From the NCBI GenBank assembly GCA_025449725.1, contig JANWIU010000131.1:1-30256 (forward strand): 30,256 nucleotides of DNA, in the 5' to 3' direction. A model generated the notes under the pieces. That model did not search any database and was not told the DNA's origin. It was given only the letters and a program-made list of their open reading frames with translations. The translations under genes were made by a program, and so were the position numbers. Source of the stretch: Pseudobdellovibrio sp. (GTDB taxonomy: Bacteria > Bdellovibrionota > Bdellovibrionia > Bdellovibrionales > Bdellovibrionaceae). Below are positions 7,821 through 16,406 of this stretch, piece by piece; the first letter of the stretch is position 1, and every line of letters begins with the position of its first letter.

Positions 7821-10527
7821 CAATATCCTGCTTCAAGTGATCAGTTGTTTCTTCCGATCGGCTTGCAGCAGCAGTAGGTTCTGTTCCGTCTATATACGCC
7901 TGACTAATAACTCGCTTGCTAGCCGAATTGGGCAGCTTACCACTTTCGGCATCGATTTTCACGATTTTAACTTTTTCCGGAGCCTGAAATGACATCACTG
8001 GTAAATTACTATGTGCGTCTTTCATATACTCCAACCAGATTGGTAAAGCGGATTTTCCACCGACTTCTCCCTTACCAATTGTCTTTTCTTTGTCGAAACC
8101 CACCCAAACGCCTGTAGCAATGTTTGGCGTATAACCTATAAACCACGCGTCGTAATAACCATTGGATGTACCTGTTTTACCAGCGACTTCGCGCCCTAAA
8201 TTGGCGGCTCTGCCGCCGGTACCGTTCGGATCCGTGATAACACTTTTTAGTAAATCAGTAACGACATAAGCTGTTTCCGGTTTAATTAATTGTTCCGGGT
8301 TTTCAAAGTAAAAATGGTTTTCACCCTCGGTAGGATTCGCCAAATAGGCTTTTCGTTTAGCCTCAAACGAATCATCTAGTTTTTTAATCTCATCAGCGAA
8401 GCGGTAATCCATATCCAGATTTTCAATTAAAACTTTACCTTTGCGGTCGATCACTTTTTTAATAATCAAGGGACGGGTACGTAAACCCAGGCGGCCAAAC
8501 TGCGAAAAGGCTTTTGTCATTTCGTAAAGTGTTACGGAGCTAGAACCCAGTACCAATGTAAAATCAGGATTCAACTTAGAAAAAATACCAAGCCGTTGTG
8601 CGAATTCAATGGCGTAATTAACACCGATGTCTTCAACAATTTTCACTGATGGAATATTCAAAGACTTCACCAAAGCGTTTCTCATTGTGATTTCGCCGCT
8701 GAATACTCGTTCGTGATTGGAAGGCTTCCAGACTTTTCCTTCTTCCTGACCTTCTTCATCACTTTGGTGATAGGCCACCGGCGCATCAATTATCGGAGTC
8801 GATGGATTGTAACCTTTCTCCAGCGATGCGGCATAAACAAAGGCTTTGAATGCAGAGCCGGTTTGTCTTGCGGCTTGTAGAGCACGGTTAAATTCATTTC
8901 TCGCAAAACTGTATCCGCCGACTAGAGCGAGAACATCCTGAGTCTGCTGATCAATCGAAAGAAGCGATCCTTCAACAATCGGCTCTTGATCTAGTTCCAA
9001 ACGCAGATGTTTTTCAGAGTTCGGATAATCAATTGATACTGTTTTTGGTTTTAACTTTTTTCCTACTTGTTCAAGCACTTGTTTCGTGGGCTTCAGCCAT
9101 TCCATTTTTTCTGAGACAATTTTTACCTGAATGACATCACCTTTTCCCAGTGCTTCTGATGGCTTTTTGATGAGTGCATTCTCAGATTTTTTATCAAAAT
9201 CAGGAGTGCGTGCCCAGGTCATGGTTTCAAAGTCGATATACCCTTTGGTTGCGGGAAGCAAAACTTCAACGTAGCCCTTTTCATCATTTACTTCGCTCAC
9301 GATTCCTTCGTAAGTGCTGCCGACTTTCAAGAAGGAAGGTAATTTAGCGTCTGCAGTCGGTGCCGCTGTATCTTTACTGAAAAGTTTTTTAATACTTTTT
9401 TTATACTGCCATTCGATCTCGGCAAACTCTCCGTTCGGAAGAATGATACGTTCAGGGTTAGACTCCTGAATAAGTTTTGTCTTCAGTTTTTCAAGGTAAG
9501 GATCAATCGCATCACTGTTTAGTTTCAGAATCGGTCCGCGAAACCCCTGTCGCTTATCCAGTTCTTTCAATCCGTTTTTAACGGCGTCGTTGGCGGCAAC
9601 CTGTTTACTTAAATCGAGACCGGTGTAAACTTTAATTCCTTCATCAAGAACTACGTCTTCTCCCAATTGTTTGACCAGAGCCTGCCGTACCGTTTCTAAA
9701 AAGAATGGCGCATAAGATTCGTAATCAATTTTTAAGAAAACCTTTAACGGCTCTTGAATAGCTTTTTCAGCTTCTTCACTTGTAATCAAATTCACATCTG
9801 CCATTCGGCGTAAAACGTAAATTTGGCGCTCTTTAGCACGAGAAGGATTTTTTACAGGTGAAAACTCAGATGGCGCCTTTGGAAGACCGGCCAGCATAGC
9901 GGCTTCCGGCAAGGTCAGTTGCTTTGTCGATTTTTTGAAATAAGTTTGTGAAGCCATTTCAATGCCGTACGCACTTTGTCCGAAGTAAATTTGATTCAAA
10001 TACAGAAACAGAATTTGTTCTTTCGTTAAATTCTCTTCCATTTGTAAAGCCAGCAAAATGTCTTTAATTTTCCGGGTAAATGTTTTTTCGCTGGAAAGCA
10101 TAAGCGTTTTGGCAACTTGCTGAGTAATGGTTGAACCACCCTGCACATTCTTTCCGGCGCGCATATTGGCTATTGCCGCACGCATCAGGGCTTGAAGATT
10201 AATCCCGTGGTGCTTAAAGAATTCATCATCTTCTGCTGCGATGAAAGCGTTAATAACTTCTTTTGGAATATCTTTGTACTGTACTAATGAACGGCGCTCT
10301 CTGAAGAATTCGCCGATAACTTTGTTATTACGGTCGTAAACTTGCGAAACCAGCAACGGTTTGTAATCTTCGATTTTAATAATTTCCGGCAGTGTTTTTT
10401 TAACAGATACGTAGGCTAAGTAAACGGATAGTGCTCCCACCAGGAACAATCCGCCGAAAACAATCAGCATTATTTTTACGAGTTTTTTATTCAGATAACC
10501 GGCTACTTTTAAAAGAAAATTTTTCAC
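7813..10527 (-). CDS. mrcA: Class A penicillin-binding protein 1A (bifunctional peptidoglycan synthase)
   Basis: Inner-membrane peptidoglycan glycosyltransferase/transpeptidase of 904 aa. An N-terminal membrane anchor covers about residues 19-42. The GT51 domain follows, with the catalytic glutamate at 99 in EDDEFFKHHG, then QGGSTITQQ (129-137). Residues about 390-500 form an OB-like insertion as in Gram-negative PBP1A. The transpeptidase domain shows SxxK at 558-561 (TGSAFK, Ser558 nucleophile), SLN at 622-624 and KTG at 784-786. All catalytic motifs are intact. The start codon is GTG at 10527; no in-frame ATG lies nearby upstream and no strong ribosome site is visible. The tail (about residues 850-904) is polar and probably disordered. 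The 84-bp leader holds a repeated 9-mer. The gene overlaps uvrA at its 3' end. Confidence 0.95.
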   Translation of the reverse strand: MKNFLLKVAGYLNKKLVKIMLIVFGGLFLVGALSVYLAYVSVKKTLPEIIKIEDYKPLLVSQVYDRNNKVIGEFFRERRSLVQYKDIPKEVINAFIAAEDDEFFKHHGINLQALMRAAIANMRAGKNVQGGSTITQQVAKTLMLSSEKTFTRKIKDILLALQMEENLTKEQILFLYLNQIYFGQSAYGIEMASQTYFKKSTKQLTLPEAAMLAGLPKAPSEFSPVKNPSRAKERQIYVLRRMADVNLITSEEAEKAIQEPLKVFLKIDYESYAPFFLETVRQALVKQLGEDVVLDEGIKVYTGLDLSKQVAANDAVKNGLKELDKRQGFRGPILKLNSDAIDPYLEKLKTKLIQESNPERIILPNGEFAEIEWQYKKSIKKLFSKDTAAPTADAKLPSFLKVGSTYEGIVSEVNDEKGYVEVLLPATKGYIDFETMTWARTPDFDKKSENALIKKPSEALGKGDVIQVKIVSEKMEWLKPTKQVLEQVGKKLKPKTVSIDYPNSEKHLRLELDQEPIVEGSLLSIDQQTQDVLALVGGYSFARNEFNRALQAARQTGSAFKAFVYAASLEKGYNPSTPIIDAPVAYHQSDEEGQEEGKVWKPSNHERVFSGEITMRNALVKSLNIPSVKIVEDIGVNYAIEFAQRLGIFSKLNPDFTLVLGSSSVTLYEMTKAFSQFGRLGLRTRPLIIKKVIDRKGKVLIENLDMDYRFADEIKKLDDSFEAKRKAYLANPTEGENHFYFENPEQLIKPETAYVVTDLLKSVITDPNGTGGRAANLGREVAGKTGTSNGYYDAWFIGYTPNIATGVWVGFDKEKTIGKGEVGGKSALPIWLEYMKDAHSNLPVMSFQAPEKVKIVKIDAESGKLPNSASKRVISQAYIDGTEPTAAASRSEETTDHLKQDIDE

Positions 10528-10549
10528 CGAAACAGGCTATCATTTTTGC

Positions 10550-10586
10550 TCTCGACTGTCCCTCACATTGATTCTTGTCTCGACTG
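10550..10586. promoter_or_regulatory. Repeated 9-mer with dyad in the PBP1A leader
   Basis: TCTCGACTG occurs at 10550-10558 and again at 10578-10586, 28 bp apart. The second copy forms the loop of a small dyad TTGTC-N7-GACAA (10576-10592). It lies in the 84-bp gap upstream of the PBP1A start and could be a protein-binding site. No clear -35/-10 pair was seen with it. Confidence 0.3.
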
Positions 10587-10611
10587 GACAAAAGTTCGAA
10601 TCAGCCGGTAC

Positions 10612-11262
10612 TTAAAGAACAGTGAATTCCGGCAAGCCCTTTTCGCTGATGATGCCTAAAGTATAATGCGGCGGTAAAAACCAGGATACAGCTTCCAGAA
10701 ATACCTTGTGTTCATCCACAGGGGGATTGCCTAACGATTCGGTAGAAAAACAGAGATCATAAGTCTTCCCGTCCGTTGAAATCATTAACACTTTGGGTTC
10801 AAAAACATTCTGGTCGCGAAAGAAGTCTTTCAGCACATTACGTACGTACTGAGGCAGGTATTCCAAAGAAGGAGGTCCTGTTTTTATAGATGAATTTTCG
10901 TTAATCTCTAAAGGGCCTGTCGGATTTACTTCATGAAATTTGATAAAGTAACCGGTTTCGCGGAAAGACCAAATCATTCCGTAAGAAAAAACATAATCCG
11001 GGTATGGGGTGCGCCGTGGATTCACTACCAGACCGATACCTTTTGTTGCTAACCAATGAAATATTTTTTGAGCGGAATCGGCGTTAATGGCCACTTGACC
11101 TTCAGTTACGGTTTCTGCAATTAAGTAAGGCCAGCCGTCCGGGCCTTGCTGAGGATCTTGAGTTAAAACGCTAAGATTGGATTCAGCAATCAGTTTAAAA
11201 AATTTTTCATCCCAATTGCGGTCGCGGTCTTCTTCTTTCACTTTCAAGTGTTCGGCCAACAT
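10612..11262 (-). CDS. Conserved-looking protein of unknown function, coupled to cox15
   Basis: I do not recognise this 216-aa protein. It has no signal peptide or transmembrane segment and looks like a soluble mixed alpha/beta protein. Motifs such as KIFHWLATKGIGLVVNP, YVFSYGMIWSFRETG and the C-terminal VSWFLPPHYTLGI are the most distinctive parts. The start is ATG 11262: AGGAG lies about 8 nt upstream, and the codon overlaps the cox15 stop as TAATG. A start 17 codons further upstream is open but sits inside cox15 without a ribosome site. Tight coupling suggests co-expression with heme A synthase, but a role in cytochrome oxidase assembly would be guesswork. PBP1A follows 84 bp downstream. 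Confidence 0.75.
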   Translation of the reverse strand: MLAEHLKVKEEDRDRNWDEKFFKLIAESNLSVLTQDPQQGPDGWPYLIAETVTEGQVAINADSAQKIFHWLATKGIGLVVNPRRTPYPDYVFSYGMIWSFRETGYFIKFHEVNPTGPLEINENSSIKTGPPSLEYLPQYVRNVLKDFFRDQNVFEPKVLMISTDGKTYDLCFSTESLGNPPVDEHKVFLEAVSWFLPPHYTLGIISEKGLPEFTVL

Positions 11263-12281
11263 TACGAATTCTCCTCGGTTGAAGGTAAAAGAAACAAAAG
11301 TCTGAAATAACAAACGACTAATACAGCAGCCACGAACTGATGTAGCGCGGCCAGCGGAATCGGAACCACTAAAATAATATTCAAAATTCCCAGCAAGACC
11401 TGAAAGCTGATTATCGCAAAAAGGATTAACAGCGAATTTTTAATTTTAGGCCAGGCTTGAGAATTATAGAATTGGCCGAACATGAGTAAAAATAGTCCCA
11501 GTACCGAAATACCCAGCCAACGGTGTGTCCACTGTACAGTTGCGGGATTTTCAAAGAAATTAATAATTGCAGGAGTAAAAAACAAACCGCCTTCAGGAAA
11601 GAACTGACCATTCATTAATGGGTAAGTATTGTAGCCTATACCGGCCTTTAATCCGCTGGTAAGACAACCATAAAAAATTTGAAATCCCAGGCCGGCGCCC
11701 AAAGCATAAAACGAAACCCTTTGATATTGCATGAGTGAAAACTTAATAACGGGTAAAGTTTTGGTGTAATGATAAAGGGCGACGACAAGCACGCTGAGCG
11801 CAGCAAAAAAATGTAAAGCCAGCATAAAAGGACTTACGTGAGGTTTTACATTTAATCCGGTTTTTACCATCAGCCATCCGATAAGGCCTTGTACTGCAAC
11901 CAACGAAGCCAGTAAGAGTACAAGCTTACCGCTTACGTATTTTTTACGCCAAAGAACGACGCCGGGACTAACGACAAACAGAAAAATAATTCTGCCTAAA
12001 ACCCGATGCAGGTATTCCCACATAAAAATAGATTTGTAATCGGACAATTCAAAATGGGAATTAACATGTGAATATTCCGGGGTCAGTTTGTACAATTCAA
12101 ACTGCTGTTGCCAGTCAGCCTCGGTGATCGGAGGTATTATTCCGCTGACAGGCTTCCATTCGACAATTGATAATCCTGACCGGGTAAGGCGGGTAATGCC
12201 ACCGATAGAAATCATGATGAGGACTAATAATCCAAAACCCAGCAACCAAAGTTGTTTGTATTTAACGGCGTCCCATTTCAT
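11262..12281 (-). CDS. ctaA: Heme A synthase, COX15/CtaA family
   Basis: Integral membrane enzyme (339 aa, about eight helices) that oxidises the heme O methyl group to make heme A for aa3-type cytochrome oxidase. Diagnostic stretches are GGITRLTRSGLSIVEWKPVSG near residues 27-47, WEYLHRVLGR (Glu89, His92), PHVSPFMLALHF (His157), QIFYGCLTSGLKAGIGYNTY around 201-220, WTHRWLGI (His253) and ALHQFVAAVLV (His314). The four histidines fit the two heme sites of the family. The insert after the first helix and the overall length match the proteobacterial/mitochondrial COX15 type rather than the shorter Bacillus CtaA. No Shine-Dalgarno is visible before ATG 12281, and the candidate promoter lies so close that the message may have almost no leader. 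No other oxidase gene is in the window. Confidence 0.93.
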   Translation of the reverse strand: MKWDAVKYKQLWLLGFGLLVLIMISIGGITRLTRSGLSIVEWKPVSGIIPPITEADWQQQFELYKLTPEYSHVNSHFELSDYKSIFMWEYLHRVLGRIIFLFVVSPGVVLWRKKYVSGKLVLLLASLVAVQGLIGWLMVKTGLNVKPHVSPFMLALHFFAALSVLVVALYHYTKTLPVIKFSLMQYQRVSFYALGAGLGFQIFYGCLTSGLKAGIGYNTYPLMNGQFFPEGGLFFTPAIINFFENPATVQWTHRWLGISVLGLFLLMFGQFYNSQAWPKIKNSLLILFAIISFQVLLGILNIILVVPIPLAALHQFVAAVLVVCYFRLLFLLPSTEENS

Positions 12282-12289
12282 TCGCGGCT

Positions 12290-12317
12290 AACATAGCGCG
12301 TTCGGGAATTCAGTCAA
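12290..12317 (-). promoter_or_regulatory. Candidate sigma-70-type promoter of cox15
   Basis: On the minus strand TTGACT (12317-12312) is followed after 16 bp by TATGTT (12295-12290). Transcription would begin only a few bases before the ATG at 12281, which agrees with the missing ribosome-binding site. Confidence 0.45.
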
Positions 12318-12351
12318 GTTAAACTTAAGGCTGATTTTCTCTCGTAAGGGA

Positions 12352-13338
12352 TTAAGAAATGACGTCCACTGCTTTTTTTCTGGCGGAATTGTGAGCGTCC
12401 TTATCCAGCCCTGCGAACACTCTTTTTAAGGGCTCCGCCAGGAATTTGTAATCGCAGGTTAAACAACTCTTCGGAGCCTGATTTTGAGATAGCATTTTCC
12501 GGATCTCGTTGAACTCCGGAGAGTCATTAAAAATGCTTTTCAGTGGTTTCTGAAAAACATTGCCTAGGGGCGTTTGCGTTGTGTTGATGATGCATTGGCG
12601 GACATCACCATAGACATCAATTGTTAAACCCGAAAAGGGCCAGTAACAGTCTTTATACTGCCAGCCCGCGACTCCGCGAATGTCAGCGGCAAAAGACTGT
12701 AACTCGTCGAGAATTTCATCAGTAAATTTATAGGAATTGAATTCTTCTTCATTCCAGTTTTGGGCAAGATTAATTCTGACAAGCGGTAATTTAAACTGAT
12801 CTCTTAATTTGTAAACTTCAGGAAGCTCTTTGTAATTTTCCGGGGTCAGTGTGAAATTTATGTGTAACTTTTTTCGGTCTTCATCATTTATTAAAGTCGA
12901 AATATGACCTAACGACTGTAAAAGTTTTTTATAATTCGCACCTTTTCTGAGGCGTTCGTAGGTTTCACCTACTCCATCAATCGACAGATAAACGATGTCT
13001 ACATAAGGAAGCATTTTTAGAAACGGCGTCTTTGGCAAATCATATTGAAGGTTTGTCGCTACGATAATGCAAACTTTCGGAAAATATTCTTTTGCAGTTT
13101 TAACAATCTGTTCAAATTCCGGATGAAACATGGGTTCTGATAAAATCTGAAACTTAATTGTGTCAATCGGGCAGTCTTTGACCTGATCCAAAATATTCCG
13201 CACTTCAGCAAGTGACATATTTTTTGGCGGACGCTTTCCTTCTTTAACCAGGCGTTCACGATTGCACGAAAGACATTGTAAATTACAAAATGAATTTACC
13301 TCAATCGCCATGTAAGAAAGCTTTTCAAAAAAGTTCAT
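12352..13338 (-). CDS. Radical SAM/SPASM domain protein
   Basis: Radical S-adenosylmethionine enzyme of 328 aa. The [4Fe-4S]/SAM cluster motif CxxxCxxC is CNLQCLSC (Cys18, 22, 25), followed by the expected barrel strands, including FQILSEPMFHPEF and YVDIVYLSIDGVGETYERLR. The C-terminal part has the look of a SPASM domain: cysteines in KDCYWPF, VRQCIINTT with the GNV motif, and SCLTCDYKFL, which could bind an auxiliary cluster. Family members modify peptides or sugars; this sequence resembles the group often found in polysaccharide clusters. Substrate unknown. It lies 63 bp downstream of the two membrane glycosyltransferase-like genes on the same strand and may be cotranscribed with them. The ribosome site before ATG 13338 is weak. 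Confidence 0.85.
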   Translation of the reverse strand: MNFFEKLSYMAIEVNSFCNLQCLSCNRERLVKEGKRPPKNMSLAEVRNILDQVKDCPIDTIKFQILSEPMFHPEFEQIVKTAKEYFPKVCIIVATNLQYDLPKTPFLKMLPYVDIVYLSIDGVGETYERLRKGANYKKLLQSLGHISTLINDEDRKKLHINFTLTPENYKELPEVYKLRDQFKLPLVRINLAQNWNEEEFNSYKFTDEILDELQSFAADIRGVAGWQYKDCYWPFSGLTIDVYGDVRQCIINTTQTPLGNVFQKPLKSIFNDSPEFNEIRKMLSQNQAPKSCLTCDYKFLAEPLKRVFAGLDKDAHNSARKKAVDVIS

Positions 13339-13401
13339 TAACTTAGACGATATTTCAGATAAAAAATGCGGTCAACTGGGCCTTTGCGGCAGCGCTCTAA
13401 A

Positions 13402-14880
13402 CTAGTTCTTTAAACTAACCTGAATGAAGCCGTTCTCAATAGGTGTGAGTTTAAAGGTTTCAGCCATTTCATTCAGATCCGGCTCACGTTTTTTTCTATG
13501 AGCTTTGCGACCCTCTGGATCGTAAATAACTACTAAATTTTTTGCTAAGAGACTTTTGATCCATGTAACCAATCTTCCGGTTGGCCAGTACATTCCAGGA
13601 TATATTAAGAAGCACTCAATATTATCCGCTTGCGTTCGATAATGTACATAAGTTGACTCATCCCCAAGAATCAATATTGAATTGGGGCTTGTTAAAACAG
13701 GTTTGATTCTTTCGTAGTATTTTTCTTGCCTAACCATTTCGCGCAAGTCGTCTTCATACTTAGGTACAAAACGTATATAACTAATATACATAGCAATGGC
13801 ACAAGCAATACAAAGTACAGTTCTTCTAAATAATGTTTGTGGAATTTTATCTGTTACATAATTTATAAAAATTGCAAGACCAAGAGACAAGAAGCAGAAA
13901 AGCCCCAGAAACAGACGGGCTTCTTCAACCAATTCGTTTTCTGCAAAGAAGATGAAAAGTAATATTGAAAACGGAGCAGCTACACCAAAGGCCAAAAATC
14001 TCCGCCAACCCTGAGTCTTTAAGAAGATGGCAAGGCCAAGCAATGCAATTGGCAATGTAATATGATTGAATTGGGTTTCCCAGATGATTTGAAACTTATG
14101 AATAAGGCCAACAGTTGTAAAATAGTAAGTCGGCGAACTAATTTTAAAATTTGCAATGTAGATATCGGTAAAAAAAAGCAACAAAAGAGCCGGAGCCGTA
14201 ATTAAAGGAGCAAGGAAAAGAAGTCCGTCTTTTATATATTTCTTCAGAGTAAACAGCTTATTCTTACGGTAGTAAGAAACCATCATTACCAAAAAAAACG
14301 GAAAGTAGAATACTGCCGGCTCACGAACTAAAATTGAATAAGCAAATAATAATGCAGAAATTGTTAAGTAGCGCGGCTTTTGCTGCTCATGTGCCGCCAT
14401 AAAAAATAAGTAGGAGGAAAAGACAAAAACAAACATCATTGGTGTATCGGTTACACGTGAACTCACAACCGAAAAACTGAATTCAGAGAGGATGAATAAC
14501 ACCGTCAAAAATGCTGTACGCAAAGGAACCTGGACGGCCACTAAAATGCGGAAGAGAAGGACATATGAAAAAGCCAGAAAAGATATATTGGCCATTCGAA
14601 TTGTTGCTTCCATGAAATAGAATTGCGCGCCAAATACATCCCGTAATATGTGCCACAGCCAGATGAGTGGAAACATGAATCCCGGTCTTCCGAGTAAAAG
14701 GTTAATTGGCAATCCATCGAACAAATATCTAAGGTAGGCAATGTCATCATAGTGCCAAGGGCCTGTATAGCGAATCGCAAACATAAAGGTGAAACTTATG
14801 ATTCCAAGAATCCAGCTGAGTAACTGTAATGCTGTGCACTTGCTTAATCTGGTTTTGATCTTGCTGCATAAAAAGCGCAT
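13402..14880 (-). CDS. GT-C-type membrane protein, possible glycosyltransferase (duplicate copy 1)
   Basis: Polytopic membrane protein of 492 aa with about ten or more hydrophobic segments in the first 360 residues and a hydrophilic C-terminal tail. The first external loop reads GPWHYDDIAYLRYLFDGLP; an acidic pair in this loop is typical of GT-C transferases of the PMT/ArnT type, which use a lipid-linked sugar and act on the outer face of the inner membrane. It is about half identical to its neighbour at 14922-16397, most strongly at the two ends (CTALQLLSW, LLLGRPGFMFP). The pair arose by tandem duplication, with a seam visible at 14890-14921. The gap to its upstream paralogue is 41 bp, so one transcript is likely. 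Donor and acceptor are unknown, and the GT-C call rests on fold-level features rather than a clear family match. Confidence 0.7.
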   Translation of the reverse strand: MRFLCSKIKTRLSKCTALQLLSWILGIISFTFMFAIRYTGPWHYDDIAYLRYLFDGLPINLLLGRPGFMFPLIWLWHILRDVFGAQFYFMEATIRMANISFLAFSYVLLFRILVAVQVPLRTAFLTVLFILSEFSFSVVSSRVTDTPMMFVFVFSSYLFFMAAHEQQKPRYLTISALLFAYSILVREPAVFYFPFFLVMMVSYYRKNKLFTLKKYIKDGLLFLAPLITAPALLLLFFTDIYIANFKISSPTYYFTTVGLIHKFQIIWETQFNHITLPIALLGLAIFLKTQGWRRFLAFGVAAPFSILLFIFFAENELVEEARLFLGLFCFLSLGLAIFINYVTDKIPQTLFRRTVLCIACAIAMYISYIRFVPKYEDDLREMVRQEKYYERIKPVLTSPNSILILGDESTYVHYRTQADNIECFLIYPGMYWPTGRLVTWIKSLLAKNLVVIYDPEGRKAHRKKREPDLNEMAETFKLTPIENGFIQVSLKN

Positions 14881-14889
14881 GAGCTCATC

Positions 14890-14917
14890 ATGAGCTGAGT
14901 GACTGCCATTTTCAAGT
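14890..14917 (+). pseudogene. Relic of the aminotransferase gene start at a duplication seam
   Basis: These 28 nt align without gaps to the first 28 nt of the aminotransferase gene at 16407-16434, with 22 identical positions. Both begin ATGAGCT and end ATTTTCAAGT at the same offset of 18. The copy has an in-frame TGA as its third codon, so it is not coding. It lies in the same position relative to the GT-C start codon as the real gene does for the other copy, marking the end of the duplicated unit. Confidence 0.85.
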
Positions 14918-14921
14918 AGGA

Positions 14922-16397
14922 CTAGTCCTTCGAAGATACCAGAACAAATCCGTTTTTTGTCGCGGTCAGCTTAAACGCAGCTTCCATTTCATTTAAGTCT
15001 TTTTCGCGTTTAAGCCTGAACGTCTTTCGGCTTTTTGGGTCGTAGATAACGATATATCCATTGGATAATGCTTTGTTAACGCGAGCGATAAGCTTTCCGG
15101 TCGGCCAGGACCAGCCCGGAGAAATAAAGTAAATCGGAACGCCATCAATAGTGCTGCGGTAATCTAAGTAAATGGTTTCGAGCCCCACAATTATGGTGGC
15201 GTTCGGAACGAGGAGAGGCTTAATGCTTTCATAATATTTCTTCTGTTCTGAAAGCTGTTGTAAATCAGAAAGGTACTCTGGCACAAATCTCAGGTAGCTA
15301 ATGTACATAAAAGCACTACTAAACGTTGCTATTAATACTGTTTTAAAAACGAGAGAAGATATTTCTTTTACTACGAAGTCAATTAGATTGGCTAAACCGA
15401 AAGCCACTACAAAAAATAGTCCCATGTAAAGCCGCGGCTCTACAACCAGTTCCAGCTCGGCAAAAGGTAAGAAAAAAGGAATGGAGGCAATTCCGGAAAT
15501 TACAAATCCGGATAACCTGCGTACGCCATTACTTTTAATTGATAGCACTAACCCCAGTATTGCTAAAGGGAAGGTGGTTAAATTTATTTGGCTTTTCCAA
15601 AGAAGCTGAAATTTTTGTAAAAGATCCGAGATTGAAAAATAATAAGCGGGTGCACTAATTTTAAAATTATACATGTATAGTTTTCCGTAAACGGCTAACA
15701 AAATGAGGGGTACTGAAACGCAAATCGTTAAAAACAAAAATCCACTTTTCAGGTATTTTTTCAGCGGGAATAGCTTTTTTTGGCGATAAAAATCTACTAA
15801 GCAAACAATATAAAATGGAAAGTAGACCAGTGCAGGTTCCCTTACTAAAAAAGCATAGGCGAACAATAGTGACGCGCCGATTAAGTAACGCGAATTCTGG
15901 CGTTCATGGGCCAATACAAAAAGAAGATAAGAGGCCAGCACTAACATATACATCAGCGCCGAATCAGACATACGAGAGCTAATTATTGAAAAACTTAATT
16001 CTGAAAGAATGAAAAGAACTGTTAAGGCGGCAATACGCAGAGAAACTTTAACGGCAACCAAAAGTCTGAACAGCAACACATAAGCTAAAGTCAAAAAGAC
16101 AATATTCAGAATACGGATTAAATTCTCAATGACCAGAAATTGAACTTCAAAAAGATTGTGTAAAAACATCCACAGCCAAATATAAGGAAACATGAATCCC
16201 GGCCGACCAAGCAAAAGGTCCGTAGGCTGGCCTTTAAGAATATATCTGAGATAGGTTATGTCATCCCATTGCCATGCGTCTGTATAGCGGAATGCAAACA
16301 TAAGGGCGAAACATACGAAGCCCAAACACCAGCTCAGCAACTGTAATGCTGTGCAATTGCTTAATCTGTTTTTGATCTTGTCGCATAATAAGCGCAT
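14922..16397 (-). CDS. GT-C-type membrane protein, possible glycosyltransferase (duplicate copy 2)
   Basis: Paralogue of the 492-aa protein downstream; 491 aa with the same layout of many membrane helices, then a soluble tail. The first periplasmic loop is DAWQWDDITYLRYILKGQP, again with an Asp pair where GT-C enzymes hold catalytic acids. The last ~90 residues hold a conserved GWSWPTGKLIARVNKALSNG-type stretch shared with the paralogue. Its ATG at 16397 is only 9 bp from the ATG of the divergent aminotransferase, with stop codons in frame upstream of both, so neither start can move outward. No ribosome site is visible before either. This copy retains the original promoter side of the duplication. 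Substrate unknown. Confidence 0.7.
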   Translation of the reverse strand: MRLLCDKIKNRLSNCTALQLLSWCLGFVCFALMFAFRYTDAWQWDDITYLRYILKGQPTDLLLGRPGFMFPYIWLWMFLHNLFEVQFLVIENLIRILNIVFLTLAYVLLFRLLVAVKVSLRIAALTVLFILSELSFSIISSRMSDSALMYMLVLASYLLFVLAHERQNSRYLIGASLLFAYAFLVREPALVYFPFYIVCLVDFYRQKKLFPLKKYLKSGFLFLTICVSVPLILLAVYGKLYMYNFKISAPAYYFSISDLLQKFQLLWKSQINLTTFPLAILGLVLSIKSNGVRRLSGFVISGIASIPFFLPFAELELVVEPRLYMGLFFVVAFGLANLIDFVVKEISSLVFKTVLIATFSSAFMYISYLRFVPEYLSDLQQLSEQKKYYESIKPLLVPNATIIVGLETIYLDYRSTIDGVPIYFISPGWSWPTGKLIARVNKALSNGYIVIYDPKSRKTFRLKREKDLNEMEAAFKLTATKNGFVLVSSKD

Positions 16398-16406
16398 GAT
16401 GACATC

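Noticed and set aside
11263..11313. Longer N-terminus for the 216-aa orphan
   Set aside because: The 17 extra codons lie inside cox15 without a ribosome site; ATG 11262 has AGGAG at proper spacing.
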